Assembly: GCF_014651135.1 (NCBI RefSeq)
Contig: NZ_BMWH01000006.1
Location: 1-64,000 of the forward strand
Source: Streptomyces echinoruber
GTDB taxonomy: Bacteria; Actinomycetota; Actinomycetes; Streptomycetales; Streptomycetaceae
Direction: 5' to 3'
DNA length: 64,000 bases
Part shown: positions 1-7,550 of the stretch, piece by piece
Layout of the letters: every line of letters begins with the position of its first letter
Numbering within the stretch: the stretch's first letter is position 1
Translations under genes and position numbers: made by a program
Notes under the pieces: generated by a model
Database searches by the model: none
What the model was told of the DNA's origin: nothing
Seen by the model: only the letters and a program-made list of their open reading frames with translations

Positions 1-12
1 GGCGTGCACGAC

Positions 13-56
13 GGCGGCTCCCGGCCGGAACCTCCGGGTTCCGGCCGGGAGCCGCC
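13..56. terminator. Perfect 20-bp stem-loop terminator
   Basis: Positions 13-32 and 37-56 are perfectly complementary (GGCGGCTCCCGGCCGGAACC and its complement) around a TCCG loop. It lies 17 bases beyond the RidA-family stop codon, so it most likely ends that minus-strand transcript. There is no T-run, as is common for streptomycete terminators. The stem is symmetric and could also stop transcription arriving from the other side. Confidence 0.75.
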
Positions 57-72
57 TGCGGACGTCGCGCCG

Positions 73-480
73 TCAGGAGACGACGGCGGTGGCCTCGATC
101 TCGATGAGGAAGTCGGGTTCGGCGAGCGTGGCGACCCCGATGAGGGTGGTGGGCCGGACGACGTCGGCGCCGAGCCGGGCGGCCGCGCGCCGGGCGCCTT
201 CGGTGATGTCGGCCCACTTGGGCAGGGACCAGTCCACGACGTACATGGTCAGGCGCAGGACGTCGTCGAAGGTGGCGCCGGCCGCGGCCAGGCCGGTGGC
301 TATGTTGAGGTAGACCTGCTCGGTCTGCGCCGCCAGGTCCCCGGTCCCCACCGGTTCACCGGCGGCGGTGCGCGCGACCTGGCCGCTGAGGAACACCACG
401 CGGCTTCCGGTGCCGACGGCGAGCTGCCGCCAGCCGTCGGGCTTGGGAAGACCGGGCGGGTCGATCGTCTCGACAGCCAA
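73..480 (-). CDS. RidA (YjgF/YER057c) family imine/enamine deaminase
   Basis: A 135-aa protein of normal RidA length. RidA enzymes hydrolyse reactive 2-imino or enamine intermediates to keto acids plus ammonia. The segments SGQVARTAAGEPVG and NIATGLAAAGATFDDVLRLT, and the ending PDFLIEIEATAVV, fit the family trimer fold. I chose TTG at 480 (reading AVETIDPPGL) because AAGGA lies just upstream and homologues begin with a similar VETIDPPGLPKP-like stretch. It is the last gene of a minus-strand run after a FAD amine-oxidase-like gene. An oxidase that produces imines followed by an imine deaminase is a sensible biochemical pair. The substrate is unknown. Confidence 0.85.
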   Translation of the reverse strand: MAVETIDPPGLPKPDGWRQLAVGTGSRVVFLSGQVARTAAGEPVGTGDLAAQTEQVYLNIATGLAAAGATFDDVLRLTMYVVDWSLPKWADITEGARRAAARLGADVVRPTTLIGVATLAEPDFLIEIEATAVVS

Positions 481-611
481 TGCTCTGTCCTTTCCTTTCT
501 CCGGGTCTCTGGTCTCTGGGTCTCCGGGTCTCCGGGTGACCGTCGTGCTCTTTCTCCGGGTGACCGTCGTGTCGTCGGCGGACCGCTCGTGGTGGAGCCG
601 TGCGGTCCGGG

Positions 612-2069
612 TCAGCGGTGCTCGCGACAGGTGGCGTAGTACTTCCGCAGGATGCTGACGAGTTCGGGGTCGAAGCGGGAGGCGAAGAGGAGCTCGGGCG
701 GCGGGGTGAACTCGGGGTCGAGTTCGTCGGCCCAGTTGAGGGTGGCCGGGCGCAGGTCCATCTCGATCCAGTGGTGCCACTCGACGGGGATGGTCCAGTC
801 CTGCTCGTATCCGATGCCCATCTCGTGTTCGACGAGGATGTCCACGCTCTCCTCGCGGCTCCACGCCCGGATGGGCTGCCGCACGGGCGCGAAGCGCGCC
901 AGGTCGGCCAGGGGCTGCTCGCCCAGGATCCGGGCGGCGAAGTCCTGGGCCAGCAGCGGCGAGAGGTGCAGGCCGTCCCGGTAGGTGCCGGTCATGATCC
1001 ACAGGCCCTTCATGCCGCCCTCGCCCAGCAGCGGGAAGGCGTCCACGGACACGGGGCGGTTGCCGACCTGGACCCTGGTGACGTCGCTGTTCCACAGGTT
1101 GCGGCGGACCTGGCGGTGGGCGCACTGCAGCAGGAAGACCAGGTCGCGCATCTCGGCGGTGTCGCGCGGCTCCACGGAGATGACGTTGGTGGCGCCGACG
1201 TAGATCTGCCCCTCGCCCCGGGGGACGATGTGCAGGCCGCAGGCGAAGGAGCGGTTCGGGGTCCGGATGACGCTGCCCGGTGTGGTTCCGTCGGCGGTCC
1301 TGATGAGGGAGGAGACACCGTAGCCGCTGACGAGGCGGGGGATGCGGGGCCCGACGGGCAGGCCGTCCAGGAGATCCTGGGTGCGTGCTCCGGCGGCCAG
1401 CGTCACGTGGTCGGCGCCGATCCGCTCCCCGGAGGCCAGGACGACTCCGGTCACCCTCTCGCCCTGGTACTCGACGCGGGTGGCGAACTCGGGGACGAGG
1501 GTGCCGCCCGCGCGGACGACCGCCGACTCCAGCCGCTCCAGCAGGGCGGCGGCGTTCACCGCATGCTCGCCGGGGATGTGGAAGGCCTTCAGCGGGCGGG
1601 AGATCGGTTCGGCGTCCACCCAGTCCAGGTCGGCGGGCTCGACGTCCTCGAAGGGCTCCGAGTAGCGGACGAGTTCGGCGCGGATGGCGTTGTAGTTGGC
1701 GTCGTCGATCTCGGCCGTGCCGATGGTGTTGAGGATGACGGTGGTGCCCTCGGCGGTCTTGACGGCGGCGCCGTCGGTCTCGTCCTCCAGCCGCGCCAGC
1801 CACTGGGGCCACATCCGGGAGGCCTGGATGCCGAGTTCCAGCTTGGCCCTGCCGTACTCGCTGGCCAGCAGGGAGGTGGTGACCTCGCCGAAGCAGCCGA
1901 GCATGGCGCCGGCCGCGGCCGAGCCGGCCCAGGGCCGGTGCGGCCGGCCCAGCACCGCCACCCGCTGCCCGCGCCGTGCCAGGACCCACGCGAGCGAGAG
2001 CCCCAGAACTCCGTTTCCGACGACGACGACATCGAAGCCGGTGCCGTCTGCTTTCCCGTTGGCGTTCAT
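612..2069 (-). CDS. FAD-dependent amino acid/amine oxidase (DAO/ThiO-like)
   Basis: A 485-aa flavoenzyme of the D-amino-acid/glycine oxidase (DAO) family. The N-terminus holds the FAD dinucleotide fold (VVVVGNGVLGLSLAWVLARRG, residues about 14-34). A second conserved region, VHGLWIMTG-like (MKGLWIMTGTYRDGLHLSPLLA), near the C-terminal third is the usual FAD-contact segment. The last 100 residues extend beyond typical ThiO and contain several Trp/Glu-rich stretches (EWHHWIEMDLRPATLNWADEL). ATG at 2069 follows GGGAATGTG. It lies between a methyltransferase and a RidA gene in the same orientation, suggesting oxidation of an amine to an imine that RidA resolves. It is longer than thiamine-pathway ThiO and no thi genes are adjacent, so a specialised-metabolism role is more likely. 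Confidence 0.75.
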   Translation of the reverse strand: MNANGKADGTGFDVVVVGNGVLGLSLAWVLARRGQRVAVLGRPHRPWAGSAAAGAMLGCFGEVTTSLLASEYGRAKLELGIQASRMWPQWLARLEDETDGAAVKTAEGTTVILNTIGTAEIDDANYNAIRAELVRYSEPFEDVEPADLDWVDAEPISRPLKAFHIPGEHAVNAAALLERLESAVVRAGGTLVPEFATRVEYQGERVTGVVLASGERIGADHVTLAAGARTQDLLDGLPVGPRIPRLVSGYGVSSLIRTADGTTPGSVIRTPNRSFACGLHIVPRGEGQIYVGATNVISVEPRDTAEMRDLVFLLQCAHRQVRRNLWNSDVTRVQVGNRPVSVDAFPLLGEGGMKGLWIMTGTYRDGLHLSPLLAQDFAARILGEQPLADLARFAPVRQPIRAWSREESVDILVEHEMGIGYEQDWTIPVEWHHWIEMDLRPATLNWADELDPEFTPPPELLFASRFDPELVSILRKYYATCREHR

Positions 2070-2164
2070 CACATTCCCATCTTCCGGGGCGTTCTCACGC
2101 AGCCCGGACGTGAAGTGAAATCCGTCTGTGCCGGTGGGTCGATGAGCAGAGGGGGAGCACGGTC

Positions 2165-2914
2165 TCAGTTGCGCCGGAACTCGTACATCGTGAAGTCCAT
2201 CTCCACCGTTCCGCGCTCGTTGGTGTGGGCCTTGACCACGGGGGAGTCGGCGAATTCCGCCGCGGGGATCTCGACGGACTCGGTGCGGTACCTGCGGCCC
2301 TGGAAACCCGCGTCGGCGGCCGCCCGCAGCATTTTCTCCGGGTTTCCCATCGCCTCGCTGGTGCCCAGGTAGATCCGTCCGTCCGCGGCCAGGTGGGGCC
2401 CGGCGTCGCGGAAGAACCTGCGCAGCATCCCGTACCCGGGGTCGAACACCGCCCGCTCGATCTGCCCCTGGTAGGGCCGGTCCTCGGGCGCCTCGATGAA
2501 CGGCGTGTTCCAGAACATGAGGTCGAGCACTTCGGCCGGGTCCAGGGCGTCGAACAGGTCGCTGGTCAGCGCCGTCACCCGGGCGGCCACCTGGTGCCGG
2601 GCGGCGTTGCGCCGGGTGGTCTCCACCGCCGCCGGGTTGATGTCCAGTGCCACGACGCGCTCGCAGCCGCGCTGTGCGGCGATGACCGCGGCGATGCCCG
2701 CGCCGCAGCCCATCTCCAGGAACCGGCTGCCCTTCTCGTAGGGCACCCAGGAGGCGAACAGGCCGGGGCCCGGGTCCGTGTAGGGGGGAAACACCTCGGG
2801 GAGCAGCTCCCACTCCATCCCCAGCAGCGAGAAGGTCGTCTGCGTCGGACGGTTCGGGTCCTGGATCTGAGCCAGGGTCAGATTTCCTAATTCGTAACCG
2901 AGTTCGTTCTCCAT
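2165..2914 (-). CDS. Class I SAM-dependent methyltransferase, HemK/PrmC-like fold, TTA-containing
   Basis: A 249-aa Rossmann methyltransferase-fold protein. Motif I is FLEMGCGAGIAAVIAA (residues 65-80), the acidic loop is VVALDINPAA, and motif IV is NTPF (136-139) where N-methylating PrmC/HemK enzymes have NPPY/F. Residues 40-58 (EVFPPYTDPGPGLFASWVP) form a Pro/aromatic lid before motif I. Codon 9 is TTA (positions 2888-2890), rare in Streptomyces and read by the bldA tRNA, which implies developmental control. It follows the MFS gene by 79 bases and precedes the FAD oxidase. The substrate cannot be told. Some enzymes of this fold use SAM as substrate rather than methyl donor, so methyl transfer is not certain. 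Confidence 0.75.
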   Translation of the reverse strand: MENELGYELGNLTLAQIQDPNRPTQTTFSLLGMEWELLPEVFPPYTDPGPGLFASWVPYEKGSRFLEMGCGAGIAAVIAAQRGCERVVALDINPAAVETTRRNAARHQVAARVTALTSDLFDALDPAEVLDLMFWNTPFIEAPEDRPYQGQIERAVFDPGYGMLRRFFRDAGPHLAADGRIYLGTSEAMGNPEKMLRAAADAGFQGRRYRTESVEIPAAEFADSPVVKAHTNERGTVEMDFTMYEFRRN

Positions 2915-2993
2915 TCGATCCTCCCTCGGGGGGAGCCCGCGGAGCGGGTCCGTCGGCTCTTTCTCCGGGGCTCCCGACGGTCGGGTGGTGCGG

Positions 2994-4220
2994 TCAGTTC
3001 TCGCCGGGCAGGGGGGCCCGAGCCCGGTTGCGGGCCATCGCCCGCTCGACGAGGACGGCCGGGACGGTGAGCAGGGCCAGGCCGGCGCCGAGCCAGGGGA
3101 TGGAGGTCAGTCCGGCGCCGGCGTCGAGAGCGACTCCGGCCAGGACGGGGACGAGGCTGATGCCGAGCTGGAACATGGAGACGGCGGTGGAGCCGGCCAG
3201 GGTGGGCGCCTGGGACGCGACGGTGAACACCCGCCCGTAGATGGCCGGGTTGAGCACGAATCCCGCGACTCCCAGGAGCAGGACCAGCGGGACCACGGCC
3301 AGGGCGTGCCGGGCGAGGACGGCGAGCAGGACGGAGACGGCCAGGATCCCGGCCGCCCCGATCAGGAGCGCGTGATGGGGACGCCCGTCGGAGATCCTGC
3401 CGCCGACGGACAGGCCGACGAAGGCACCGACGCCGAACAGCGCGAGGATCCCGGGCACCCACACGGCGCGGACGCCGGTGATGTCGGTGAGGAACGCCGC
3501 GAGGTAGTTGTACGAGATCATGTACGCCGCGGTGCTCAGGAGGGTGGCGGCGTACACGACCCACAGCTGCGGCTGCCTCATGCTGCGCAGCTCCCGCCGC
3601 ACGCTGGGTTCCTCGGCCGACCGGGTCGCGGGCACGGCCAGCAGCGTCAGGACCGCTCCGACAGCGGTGAGGGTGACCACGGCCCAGAATCCGCCCTGCC
3701 AGGTGGTGAAGTGGCTGAGCAGCGCACCGGCCGGGCCGCCGCCCACCATGGCGACGCTGAGGCCGCTGACCACCACGCCGGAGGCGCGTGCGGTGCGGTC
3801 GGGGGTGACGAGGCTGATCGCGGTGACCGCGGCGACCGCCCAGAACCCGGCGTAGGCCAGGCCGCACAGGAAGCGGGTGACCAGCAGCACGCCGTAGTCG
3901 TCGGTCACCAGGCCGATCGCCACCGAGGCGGCGAAGACGGCCTGCGAGGTCACCAGCGTGGTCCGCCGCGGCCAGCGCAGGGTCAGGACGGCCAGGGGCG
4001 GGCCGCCGATCACCACCCCGATGGCGAACGCCGAGATCAGCGCGCCCGCGGAGGACAGGGAGATGTCGAGGTCGTCGGCGATCGACGGCAGGACCCCGGC
4101 GAGCAGGAACTCGGCGCTGCCCATCGCGAACAGGCTGAAGGCGAGCAGGTAGACCGCCAGCGGCAGCCGGTTGCCGGTGGTGCGGGAACCCGACTCCGGG
4201 CGTTCGGTCTGGACGCTCAT
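2994..4220 (-). CDS. MFS transporter, DHA1 drug/metabolite exporter
   Basis: A 408-aa integral membrane protein with 12 predicted hydrophobic helices. It has the DHA1/AraJ-CmlR type N-terminus (LAVYLLAFSLFAMGSAEFLLAGVLPSIADDL) and a motif-A-like loop after TM2 (LAVLTLRWPRRTT). ATG at 4220 has the site AGGAGGTGA seven bases upstream. That site lies inside the preceding 53-codon reading frame, whose TGA overlaps this ATG (ATGA), so the two are probably translationally coupled. As the first large gene of the MFS-methyltransferase-oxidase-RidA run, it most likely exports the locus product or confers self-resistance. The substrate is unknown. Confidence 0.85.
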   Translation of the reverse strand: MSVQTERPESGSRTTGNRLPLAVYLLAFSLFAMGSAEFLLAGVLPSIADDLDISLSSAGALISAFAIGVVIGGPPLAVLTLRWPRRTTLVTSQAVFAASVAIGLVTDDYGVLLVTRFLCGLAYAGFWAVAAVTAISLVTPDRTARASGVVVSGLSVAMVGGGPAGALLSHFTTWQGGFWAVVTLTAVGAVLTLLAVPATRSAEEPSVRRELRSMRQPQLWVVYAATLLSTAAYMISYNYLAAFLTDITGVRAVWVPGILALFGVGAFVGLSVGGRISDGRPHHALLIGAAGILAVSVLLAVLARHALAVVPLVLLLGVAGFVLNPAIYGRVFTVASQAPTLAGSTAVSMFQLGISLVPVLAGVALDAGAGLTSIPWLGAGLALLTVPAVLVERAMARNRARAPLPGEN

Positions 4221-4378
4221 CGGCCGTCACCTCCTGCCTGCACGGCGGCCGACTGCGCCCCGGCCGGACGGACCGGCCGGACCGAGGCGAGCCCGTCGGT
4301 CCGCGGAAGCTGCGGAACACGCTCGGGCCCCGTCTGCGCGGTGACGCTTCTCACCAGCCCAGGGGCGGTCAAACGCAT
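4217..4378 (-). CDS. 53-aa small ORF coupled to MFS exporter
   Basis: I do not recognise this protein. ATG at 4378 is preceded by AAGGAG with 7-base spacing, as good a site as any nearby gene has. The frame runs 53 codons and ends in a TGA that overlaps the exporter ATG by four bases. The peptide begins MRLTAPGLVRSVTAQTG and is rich in Val, Arg, Pro, Ala and Gln, with no Cys, Lys or obvious hydrophobic helix. The site and overlap argue that it is translated. It could be a coupling or attenuation ORF that gates the exporter, or a peptide product. No RiPP maturase is visible nearby apart from general methyltransferase and oxidase genes. Confidence 0.5.
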   Translation of the reverse strand: MRLTAPGLVRSVTAQTGPERVPQLPRTDGLASVRPVRPAGAQSAAVQAGGDGR

Positions 4379-4526
4379 GTGCGAACTCCTTGTCCGGGTT
4401 GCTCGGGTGTGCGGATCAGGGTGGGAAGGCGCGGCGTCCTGCCGGGCGGACGGGTGCGGCGCTGCCGAACGCCCCCCGGCCGGCGCCCTCTTGCCGGGTG
4501 CGGACGCCTCGGCGACCCACCTCGAT

Positions 4527-4542
4527 CGTGGTGATCACCACG
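4527..4542. promoter_or_regulatory. 16-bp perfect palindrome, candidate operator
   Basis: CGTGGTGATCACCACG is its own reverse complement. It sits in the 286-base gap between the small ORF/exporter start (4378) and the haemoglobin stop (4665), about 150 bases upstream of the small ORF. A second inverted repeat, CAACA-TC-TGTTG, lies at 4577-4588. Both are well placed to control the exporter operon. The binding protein is unknown; a TetR- or MarR-type dimer would suit the symmetry. Confidence 0.45.
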
Positions 4543-4664
4543 TGCCCCCATGCTGGGACCGGCGGCGGCAGACGGACAACATCTGTTGCCGATACCGGGA
4601 CGCGGAGGCGGTGAGCGGCGTGGAAACCGGCTCCGTCCCCGCTGCCTTCGCTCCGGCGGCCGGA

Positions 4665-5129
4665 TCAGTCGGTGCCGGGCGGGGCCTCGCCCCAGCCCCA
4701 CTTCTTGATGGTCGTACGACGCGTGGGCTCGGCGTCCGGCTGGGAGTTCGCCATCGCGCGGCGGGAGCCGAACTCGAGGTAGCCGACGAACGCCGAGCGG
4801 AACTCCGGGTCGTCCGGCAGGCCCACCACGTCCATCGCCTCCAGCATCAGCTCCATCCACCGCGCCCGCTGCTCGGGCCTGATCCTGCGGCCCCGGTGCC
4901 GGGAGAGCATGTGACGGAAACCGCCGTGGTGCTCGGTGTAGTGCTCCGGCCCGCCGAGCACCTCGCCGAGGAAGACCGCGACGTGCTGGGGGTGGTCCTC
5001 CGCCATGTGCGCGAAGAGCGGGGCGAGCAACTCGTCCTTGCGGACGCGCGCGTAGAACTCCTCCGTCAGCCGTTCCAGCGCCTCGGCGCCGCCGGCCCAC
5101 TCGTACAGGGTGGGAACCCGTTCCGCCAC
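4665..5129 (-). CDS. Group II truncated haemoglobin (globin)
   Basis: A 154-aa truncated globin of the 2-over-2 helical type, close to the TrHbO group. Visible marks are TLYEWAGGAEALERLTEEFYARV at the N-terminus, the FAHMAEDHPQHVAVFLGEVLGG stretch, HHGGFRHMLSRHRG containing candidate haem-contact histidines, and ARWMELMLEAMD. Such proteins bind oxygen or NO and protect from reactive nitrogen species or feed oxygen to oxidases. GTG at 5129 has AAAGGTGA upstream. It lies 119 bases downstream of the SARP gene on the same strand and may be co-transcribed with it. A highly charged tail (RRTTIKKWGWGEAPPG) follows the globin core. Confidence 0.85.
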   Translation of the reverse strand: MAERVPTLYEWAGGAEALERLTEEFYARVRKDELLAPLFAHMAEDHPQHVAVFLGEVLGGPEHYTEHHGGFRHMLSRHRGRRIRPEQRARWMELMLEAMDVVGLPDDPEFRSAFVGYLEFGSRRAMANSQPDAEPTRRTTIKKWGWGEAPPGTD

Positions 5130-5248
5130 TGTGTCACCTTTCGCTCGGTCGTCCTGTCCGGGGAAGAGGGGTACGTGTCCGCGGGGGCGCGGCTGCCTGC
5201 GTGCCGGGCGCGCCGGGCGTGCCGGGTGCGGCGGGTGCGGCGGAACGC

Positions 5249-6076
5249 TCAGGCCGCGTACAGGTCGAAGGCCGGTGTCGGCCGGCCGCCCTGGGCGGCC
5301 GCGTCCAGCCGGGGATCCGTCGAGAGCACCGCCTGGTGCAGCCGCCGCAGTTGTACGGAGGGCTCCAGGCCCAGTTCCTCGATCAGCCGCCGGCGCAGCC
5401 CGCGGTACAGCTCCAGCGCCGAGGACCGCCGCCCGGAGCGGTAGAACGCCACCATGGCCTGCGCGTGCAGCCGCTCGTTGGTGGGGTGACGCTGCGTCAG
5501 TTCGACCAGTTCCGCCAGGAGTTCGCTGTGCCTGCCGAGCCGCAGCTCGGCATCGACGCGGCGTTCCGTCGCGAGCAGCCGGCTCTCCTCCAGGCGGGCC
5601 GCCTGGATCCGCAGCGCCGCCCCGGCCCGCACGTCCACCAGCGCCGGCCCCCGCCACAACGCCAGCGCGCCGCGCAGCAGCCGGGCCGCCAGCTCGCTGT
5701 CGCCGTCCGCGAAGGCGGCGTGACCGGCCTGCGCCATCCGCTGGTACGCCAGGGCGTCGACGTCCTCCTCGGCGATGTGCAGCAGATAGCCCCCGTGACC
5801 GGTCGCCAGCACCTCCCGCGCGCGGGCCGGGCCGTCCGGGCCGCCCAGCGCGGCGGCCAGCATCCGGCGCAGCCGCAGGATGTACGTCTGGAGCGTGGTG
5901 TGCGCGCTGCGCGGCGGCGTTTGGCCCCACATCTCCTCCAGCAGCGTGGTCACCGGAACGGGCTGCCCCGGGTGGAGGGCGAGGAGCGCCAGAATCTGCC
6001 GCGTCTTCGCCGCGGTCGGGACGACGGGAACTCCGCCGGTTTCGGCGTGCAGCGGTCCCAGAATCCGAACCTTCAC
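5249..6076 (-). CDS. SARP-family transcriptional activator
   Basis: A 275-aa protein with the SARP layout: an N-terminal OmpR-like winged helix (KVRILGPL, then TAAKTRQILALLALHPGQPV, TTLLEEMWG and TTLQTYILRLRRML, residues 2-75) followed by a bacterial transcriptional activation (BTAD) domain (about residues 95-245). It lacks the ATPase and TPR extensions of large SARPs. SARPs activate antibiotic clusters by binding direct repeats near the -35 region. GTG at 6076 follows GGAGGAGAAGC. A 33-bp box shared with the condensation-domain operon lies about 100 bases upstream, so it may autoregulate. It is the likely pathway-specific activator of the genes at 73-8,899. Confidence 0.9.
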   Translation of the reverse strand: MKVRILGPLHAETGGVPVVPTAAKTRQILALLALHPGQPVPVTTLLEEMWGQTPPRSAHTTLQTYILRLRRMLAAALGGPDGPARAREVLATGHGGYLLHIAEEDVDALAYQRMAQAGHAAFADGDSELAARLLRGALALWRGPALVDVRAGAALRIQAARLEESRLLATERRVDAELRLGRHSELLAELVELTQRHPTNERLHAQAMVAFYRSGRRSSALELYRGLRRRLIEELGLEPSVQLRRLHQAVLSTDPRLDAAAQGGRPTPAFDLYAA

Positions 6077-6172
6077 GCTTCTCCTCCCGTGACTCACCCG
6101 CGTGTGTCCGGTTTCCTCGATTCCTCGGGCGGCTGCCCAGGAAGGAACGTAGGAGTGCGGGGGTGGAGGGCT

Positions 6173-6205
6173 CAATACGGTGGGACCGTAGGGCTGACCG
6201 AAGAA
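6173..6205 (-). promoter_or_regulatory. Shared 33-bp box, copy 1 (upstream of SARP gene)
   Basis: On the plus strand the box starts CAATACGGTGG, continues with G/C-ACCG-(A/T)AG, and ends CCGAAGAA. The copy at 9041-9073 matches at about 26 of 33 positions with no gap. On the minus (transcribed) strand each copy has TTCGG followed 12 bases later by T(A/T)CGG, a repeated element of the kind SARPs bind. It lies 97 bases upstream of the SARP start codon. Confidence 0.55.
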
Positions 6206-6364
6206 TCTGTGCCGTACCGCACCACGAGGGCCGGGAAAGCGGTGGGAACGGTGTCCGGCGGCGTGCGTGGAATCCGGGCATGCCGAAGGGCACGCCCCCG
6301 GCGGTGCCGGATGAGGAGAAAGTGGGGGGCGTGCTCCCAGTGCACCGGGAGGCGGTGAATAGCG

Positions 6365-6476
6365 CGTATTCCGGTGCGTGTCTTCACGGCGATGTATTCG
6401 TGTATGTGCCGTCGCGGCGGTGTGCTCGTGTGCGTGCCCTCGCGGCGGTGTATTCGTGTGCGTGCCGTCACGGCGG
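6365..6476. repeat. 28-bp tandem repeat, four copies
   Basis: Four adjacent 28-bp units start at 6365, 6393, 6421 and 6449. Typical units read TGTATTCGTGTGCGTGCC followed by GTCGCGGCGG. The first unit is diverged and a further decayed copy may follow to about 6506. They fill much of the 461-base gap between the SARP gene and the methyltransferase; I see no gene there. The unit length is not a multiple of three, which argues against a coding repeat. Confidence 0.8.
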
Positions 6477-6537
6477 TTTGTGCGCGGGCCGGATGTGCCG
6501 CGGCGGTATACGGTCGCGGAACCGTCCGCCGGGACGT

Positions 6538-7419
6538 TCAGGCGCGGTCCCGGCACAGTCGGGCGGTGTGCACGGTGACCGCCGTGAGATAGAAGGCGTC
6601 CGGCCGCCACAGGATGCCCGTGCAGGTGTCCCCGTCCACGAGCTGCTCCAGGGTCAGCCGGTCGCCGAGGTCGAGCCGGTCGCCGATCTCGACGAGCAGC
6701 CGGGTCAGCCGGGTGTGCAGGTACCGGCGCGCCGCCAGGCCCAGCGGGGCGGGGAGGTCGATCAGGAAGGTGCGGGTGCCGGTGGGGACGAGCCCGGCCG
6801 CCGCCAGCAGGCACGGCCAGTCCTCGACCACGGAGGTGGAGCCCGGCAGGCGGGCGCGCCCGGCGGCGAAGTGCTCCTCCTCCGCCGCGTCCAGGCGGGC
6901 CTGGAGGCCGGGGCGCCCGATGCCGATGTCGCGGGGCAGGAAACGCGGAGGCAGACCGCCTTCGGCGACGGCGAGCAGCCCGCCGGGCCGCAGCGCGGAC
7001 GCCAGACTCCGCAGGGCCGCCTGCTGGTCGCCCAGGTGGCGGCAGACGTTGCCGGCCCAGATCACGTCGGCCGGTCCCAGCCGGCCGAACTCCTCGGGCC
7101 GTTCGGCCCGCCGGGTGGTGATCCGCCCGGCCAGCCCGCGTTCCGCGGCCCGCTCCTCGGCCCGGGCGAGCAGTAAGGGCGACCGGTCCACGGCGACGAC
7201 GTCCGCCTGCGGGAAGGCGCGGGCCAGCGCGCAGGAGGCCGCTCCCGGACCGCTGCCCACGTCCAGCACCCGGCGGACCGCCGCCGCCACCCGCTCCCCG
7301 GGCCCGAGCAGGTCCCGCAGCCAGTGGGCCGCCTCGGCCAGGAAGCCGGAACGCAGTTCCGCCTCTTGCTCCAGCTCGAAGGCGTCACCGTCGACGCCCT
7401 CGGGGCGATGTGTGATCAT
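6538..7419 (-). CDS. Class I SAM-dependent methyltransferase, TTA-containing
   Basis: A 293-aa small-molecule methyltransferase. Motif I is VLDVGSGPGAAS (residues 51-62), motif II is VVAVDRSPLLLARA, motif IV is ADVIWAGNVCRHL and the post-IV segment is LRPGGLLAVAEGG. ATG at 7419 follows GGAGGTGA with good spacing. Codon 82 is TTA (positions 7174-7176), suggesting bldA-dependent translation. It lies 131 bases after the thioesterase gene in the same orientation. The later protein at 16,535 has the same layout (including FPRFLPKN against PPRFLPRD), so the two belong to one subfamily. The substrate is unknown; a tailoring role in the cluster is inferred from position. Confidence 0.8.
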   Translation of the reverse strand: MITHRPEGVDGDAFELEQEAELRSGFLAEAAHWLRDLLGPGERVAAAVRRVLDVGSGPGAASCALARAFPQADVVAVDRSPLLLARAEERAAERGLAGRITTRRAERPEEFGRLGPADVIWAGNVCRHLGDQQAALRSLASALRPGGLLAVAEGGLPPRFLPRDIGIGRPGLQARLDAAEEEHFAAGRARLPGSTSVVEDWPCLLAAAGLVPTGTRTFLIDLPAPLGLAARRYLHTRLTRLLVEIGDRLDLGDRLTLEQLVDGDTCTGILWRPDAFYLTAVTVHTARLCRDRA

Positions 7420-7550
7420 ACGGTCACCTCCGGCGACCAGCATGCGGACGCCCGGACGTTCCGACAATCCTTGTTGCCGGTTCCGCAACCGTTCCGGGCG
7501 GCCGCCTCAGTACGCCGTCGCCGCCGCCTCAGTACGCCGTCGCGGCCCCC

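Noticed and set aside
2985..5444. 819-codon plus-strand frame across the exporter and globin genes
   Set aside because: Composition (Gly/Asp/Glu/Arg/His) is typical of an antisense frame in GC-rich DNA; the opposite strand encodes clear MFS and globin proteins.
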